A program made the translations under genes and the position numbers. Positions 4,155 to 6,155 of a stretch of 6,155 nt of DNA are shown one piece after another. A model generated the notes under the pieces. The model did not search any database. It worked only from the letters and a program-made list of their open reading frames with translations, and was not told the DNA's origin. The stretch comes from DAOQAU01 sp035354275 (GTDB lineage Bacteria > Cyanobacteriota > Vampirovibrionia > Gastranaerophilales > Gastranaerophilaceae), in contig DAOQAU010000073.1 in assembly GCA_035354275.1 (NCBI GenBank), positions 1 through 6,155 of the forward strand, written 5' to 3'. How positions within the stretch are numbered: the first letter of the stretch is position 1; every line of letters starts with the position of its first letter.

Positions 4155-5843
4155 TTACTTAATATTTGAGAAGGTCCATGCATCGAAAGTAGGACTGTCT
4201 GCGACTCTTATATCTTTTTTGTTTTCTGAAGAAGTATCATCGTGAGCGATTGATTTGTAAAGTCTGCTGTAATATTCAATTACCATTCTATCAGAATTGA
4301 AGTAAGCTTCTGAAGTCCTTATAGCCTGACGCATGAGTCTTGCCCACTCTTCCTTGTTTTCATAGTAAGTAGGAATAATCTCATTTTCGATTATATTCAT
4401 AATATAATCGTGATCTTTCCAGTGTCTTTCTTCCCAAGGAATTTCATCATCAAGTCCCGGATACTCAACCGAATATCCGTTAATTCCGTTAAACGTACCT
4501 TCGACCGTCCAGCCGTCATAAATTGAAAGGTGCAAAGCTCCGTTCATATTAGCGGACATGCCGGAAGTTCCTGAGGCTTCAAAAGGTCTCAAAGGAGTAT
4601 TTAGCCAAATATCAGAGCCTCTTTTGAGTTTTGCGCTCAATTCGAGTTCATAACCTGGCAGAACAACAACATTTTTAAGCGAATGTGAGCGGTGAAGGAT
4701 TTTGTTAAACATTTCACGTCCCATAACATCGCTGGGGTGGAATTTACCCGCAAAAATAATTTGAATTTTATTTTCATCCAAAAGTTTGTTTAATCTGTCT
4801 TTGTCCATTAAAATCAGCCATGCTCTTTTATAATCCGCAAATCTTCTTGCCCATGTTATTGTCAAAACATCGGGGTCAAATCTTTTACCGGCAGTATCTG
4901 CAATGTATTTAAAGAGTTCAACTTTCATATCACGCTTTGCTTTGAGCAAATCTTTATGATTTTTGGAATTAGCAATCCTGTGGTCTTGCCAGTAATGAAG
5001 GTTTACGGCATTGGTAATCGCCCTTATAGGACATCTTCCGTCAACCCATTCCCACATTTTGTTTGCAACAAGCCCGTGAAGCTGAGAAACAGCATTTGCA
5101 ATCCTGCTCATCCTCAACGCTGCAACGGTTAACGAAAAGTTTTCACCGCCAAGTGCTATAACTCTGTCGCGAGGACAGCCTGCAAAAAATCCTGCCTCCA
5201 TAAGCGTATCGACCCAGTGAACTTCGTTACCTGCAGCAACAGGAGTGTGAGTTGTAAATACGGTTGTCTGCTTAACCCTTTCCAAATCACCGTTATATTG
5301 TCTTAAAAGCTCAAATGCCGCAGGAAGTGCGTGACCTTCGTTCATATGAACAACATCAAAATTATATCCGACTTGCTGAAGAATTCTTATACCGCCTATT
5401 CCTAAAATGGTTTCTTGGGCGATTCTTATTTTTTCATCTCCGTCATAAAGCTTATGGGAAATGCTTCTTGCCCATTCACTGTTTCCTTCAATATCTGTTG
5501 TAAGAAGATAAACAGGACATGTTCCAAACAATTCAGGCTCAACCCTGTAAGCTTTAACTTTGACTTTCTCGCCAAAAACATCTACATCTGTATAAACATC
5601 CAAATCGGTCAAAAAGTCATAATACTTTCTTATATAAGCAACTTCCACTTCCCCGTTATGGTCAATTCTCTGGTCATAATAACCGTAAGACCAAAGCATT
5701 GTAACTCCTGCCATGGGAAGCTGCAGATAACCTGCAGACTGCATGTGTGAACCTGCTAAAAACCCTAACCCTCCCGAATATGTGCTAAGCGACTGATCCA
5801 TCGCAATTTCCATTGAAAAATAAGCTACTTTTGGTAATGCCAT
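4155..5843 (-). CDS. glgP: Alpha-glucan phosphorylase family protein (GT35-like) with altered PLP-lysine site
   Basis: The family phosphorolyses alpha-1,4-glucans such as glycogen or maltodextrin to glucose-1-phosphate using pyridoxal phosphate (PLP). The 562 residues match the compact form without an N-terminal extension. Visible elements are VAYFSMEIAM (6-15), YSGGLGFLAGSH (22-33), HMNEGHALPAAFELL (166-180), FTTHTPVAAGNEVHW (196-210), the phosphate-site motif ARRFADYKR (332-340), FAGKFHPSDVMGREM (364-378) and LNTPLRPFEASGTSGMSANMNGAL (split here: 414-425 and 426-437). In known phosphorylases the last motif is EASGTxxMK, where the lysine forms the Schiff base with PLP; here residue 430 is serine. 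FAGKFHPSD...GR also has arginine (376) where many relatives have GK. Activity as a classic phosphorylase is therefore uncertain. The gene has a good Shine-Dalgarno, is convergent with the sigma gene (49 bp apart, no clear terminator hairpin between them) and has no glycogen-gene neighbours in view. Confidence 0.88.
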   Translation of the reverse strand: MALPKVAYFSMEIAMDQSLSTYSGGLGFLAGSHMQSAGYLQLPMAGVTMLWSYGYYDQRIDHNGEVEVAYIRKYYDFLTDLDVYTDVDVFGEKVKVKAYRVEPELFGTCPVYLLTTDIEGNSEWARSISHKLYDGDEKIRIAQETILGIGGIRILQQVGYNFDVVHMNEGHALPAAFELLRQYNGDLERVKQTTVFTTHTPVAAGNEVHWVDTLMEAGFFAGCPRDRVIALGGENFSLTVAALRMSRIANAVSQLHGLVANKMWEWVDGRCPIRAITNAVNLHYWQDHRIANSKNHKDLLKAKRDMKVELFKYIADTAGKRFDPDVLTITWARRFADYKRAWLILMDKDRLNKLLDENKIQIIFAGKFHPSDVMGREMFNKILHRSHSLKNVVVLPGYELELSAKLKRGSDIWLNTPLRPFEASGTSGMSANMNGALHLSIYDGWTVEGTFNGINGYSVEYPGLDDEIPWEERHWKDHDYIMNIIENEIIPTYYENKEEWARLMRQAIRTSEAYFNSDRMVIEYYSRLYKSIAHDDTSSENKKDIRVADSPTFDAWTFSNIK

Positions 5844-5851
5844 AAATTTAA

Positions 5852-5857
5852 CACCTT
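5852..5857 (-). promoter_or_regulatory. Shine-Dalgarno of the phosphorylase gene
   Basis: On the minus strand AAGGTG lies 8 nt before the ATG at 5843. It supports that start and contrasts with nadA and rlmB, which have no such sequence. Confidence 0.75.
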
Positions 5858-5874
5858 TTCTATTTTACTAACAC

Positions 5875-5880
5875 TTTATA
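5875..5880 (-). promoter_or_regulatory. Weak candidate -10 box of the phosphorylase gene
   Basis: The minus strand reads TATAAA here, five of six matches to TATAAT. It would give a start near 5868 and a leader of about 25 nt that contains the Shine-Dalgarno. An A8-T6 tract lies just upstream and there is no good -35 box, so this is only a candidate. Confidence 0.35.
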
Positions 5881-6030
5881 CTTAAAAAATTTTTTTTCAA
5901 TTAGTCCTATGTCTTTATTAATAAACAATATAACACATTTAAAAAAAATTGTTTATTTATTTTTCAAAAACCCTCCAAATAATCGAAACCCAATATCTAA
6001 AAGATTTTTTTATTAAGTTTTTTGAAGAAA

Positions 6031-6081
6031 GGCCGCTGCACAAGTATAGAAAATTTGTTTTTTCTCACTTGTGCAGCGGCC
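6031..6081. repeat. 15-bp perfect GC-rich inverted repeat
   Basis: GGCCGCTGCACAAGT (6031-6045) and its exact complement (6067-6081) flank a 21-nt spacer. In the spacer AGAAAA and TTTTCT can extend the stem after a small internal loop. On the minus strand the hairpin is followed by TTTCTTC, so it could act as a terminator for a leftward transcript arriving from beyond the window. It could equally be the end of a dispersed element. Confidence 0.85.
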
Positions 6082-6100
6082 GACCTTACAAAAGCGAGAG

Positions 6101-6134
6101 TGGCAAAATCGGCACGAGGAGTGCCGTTTAGCCA
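6101..6134. repeat. Second stem-loop next to the inverted repeat
   Basis: CGGCAC (6110-6115) and GTGCCG (6121-6126) form a 6-bp stem with loop GAGGA. After a bulged T (6109), AAA (6106-6108) pairs with TTT (6127-6129), and after an A-A mismatch TGGC (6101-6104) pairs with GCCA (6131-6134). In all 13 pairs form, giving a compact imperfect hairpin in line with the inverted repeat at 6031-6081. Confidence 0.7.
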
Positions 6135-6155
6135 TTCGACACTAGCCGTCTTTAA

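Larger units (their letters stand above)
5881..6155. other. Right-end intergenic region, no supported gene
   Basis: The left part (5881-6030) is very AT-rich with homopolymer runs. The right part changes abruptly to a GC-rich, palindromic sequence (6031 onward). A plus-strand frame 5949-6131 and a minus-strand frame open from the window edge to a stop at 5997-5999 both run through the inverted repeat. Neither has a recognisable domain, and I do not call either as a gene. Confidence 0.6.

Noticed and set aside
5315..5750. Plus-strand frames of 62 and 111 codons over the phosphorylase gene
   Set aside because: They are antisense shadows of conserved phosphorylase sequence and have no independent support.
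5949..6131. 60-codon plus-strand open frame as a gene
   Set aside because: It begins in AT-rich spacer DNA without a ribosome binding site and runs through both arms of a perfect inverted repeat. The product is not protein-like in any family I know.
6031..6155. tRNA or another known stable RNA at the right edge
   Set aside because: The stems do not form a cloverleaf, no anticodon arm or T-loop GTTCRA signature is present, and I see no tmRNA, RNase P or SRP signature.

Overview
This looks like a piece of a low-GC bacterial chromosome, most likely a scaffold from a draft or metagenome assembly, since it carries a run of exactly 100 Ns. It holds ordinary housekeeping genes: a PilM-like type IV pilus protein, quinolinate synthase, a 23S rRNA 2'-O-methyltransferase, a principal-type sigma-70 factor and an alpha-glucan phosphorylase family protein. 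Promoters have TATAAT boxes, coding is AT-rich, and most visible stops are TAA. Type IV pilus, glycogen and de novo NAD genes together would fit a gut Vampirovibrionia/Gastranaerophilales (Melainabacteria)-type genome. That is an impression only; nothing here proves the taxon.

Layout. On the minus strand, 1-671 is the 5' two thirds of a pilM-like gene. It diverges across 88 bp from nadA (760-1665, plus). A 34-bp REP-like palindrome then precedes a small membrane-anchored orphan protein (1726-2172). From about 2220 to 2610 lies a gene-free composite of at least four sizeable stem-loops plus short direct repeats. rlmB (2665-3441) follows, then a sigma factor gene (3455-4105) that is interrupted by the assembly gap. 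A near-consensus promoter for the sigma gene lies inside the last codons of rlmB. A complete alpha-glucan phosphorylase family gene (4155-5843) lies convergent on the minus strand. The right end (5844-6155) is non-coding as far as can be seen, with a perfect 15-bp inverted repeat and a second stem-loop.

How the genes relate. No single pathway or operon spans the window. rlmB and the sigma gene are the only closely spaced co-directional pair (13 bp apart), and even they appear to have separate promoters. nadA stands without nadB or nadC, and the phosphorylase without other glycogen genes.

Most worth checking. The phosphorylase has serine (S430) where the family carries the lysine that forms the Schiff base with pyridoxal phosphate, while the rest of the motif and the RRFxxYKR element are intact. 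The structured repeat blocks at 1676, 2220-2610 and 6031-6134 come next. I found no convincing evidence of a wholly new multi-gene system in the window.
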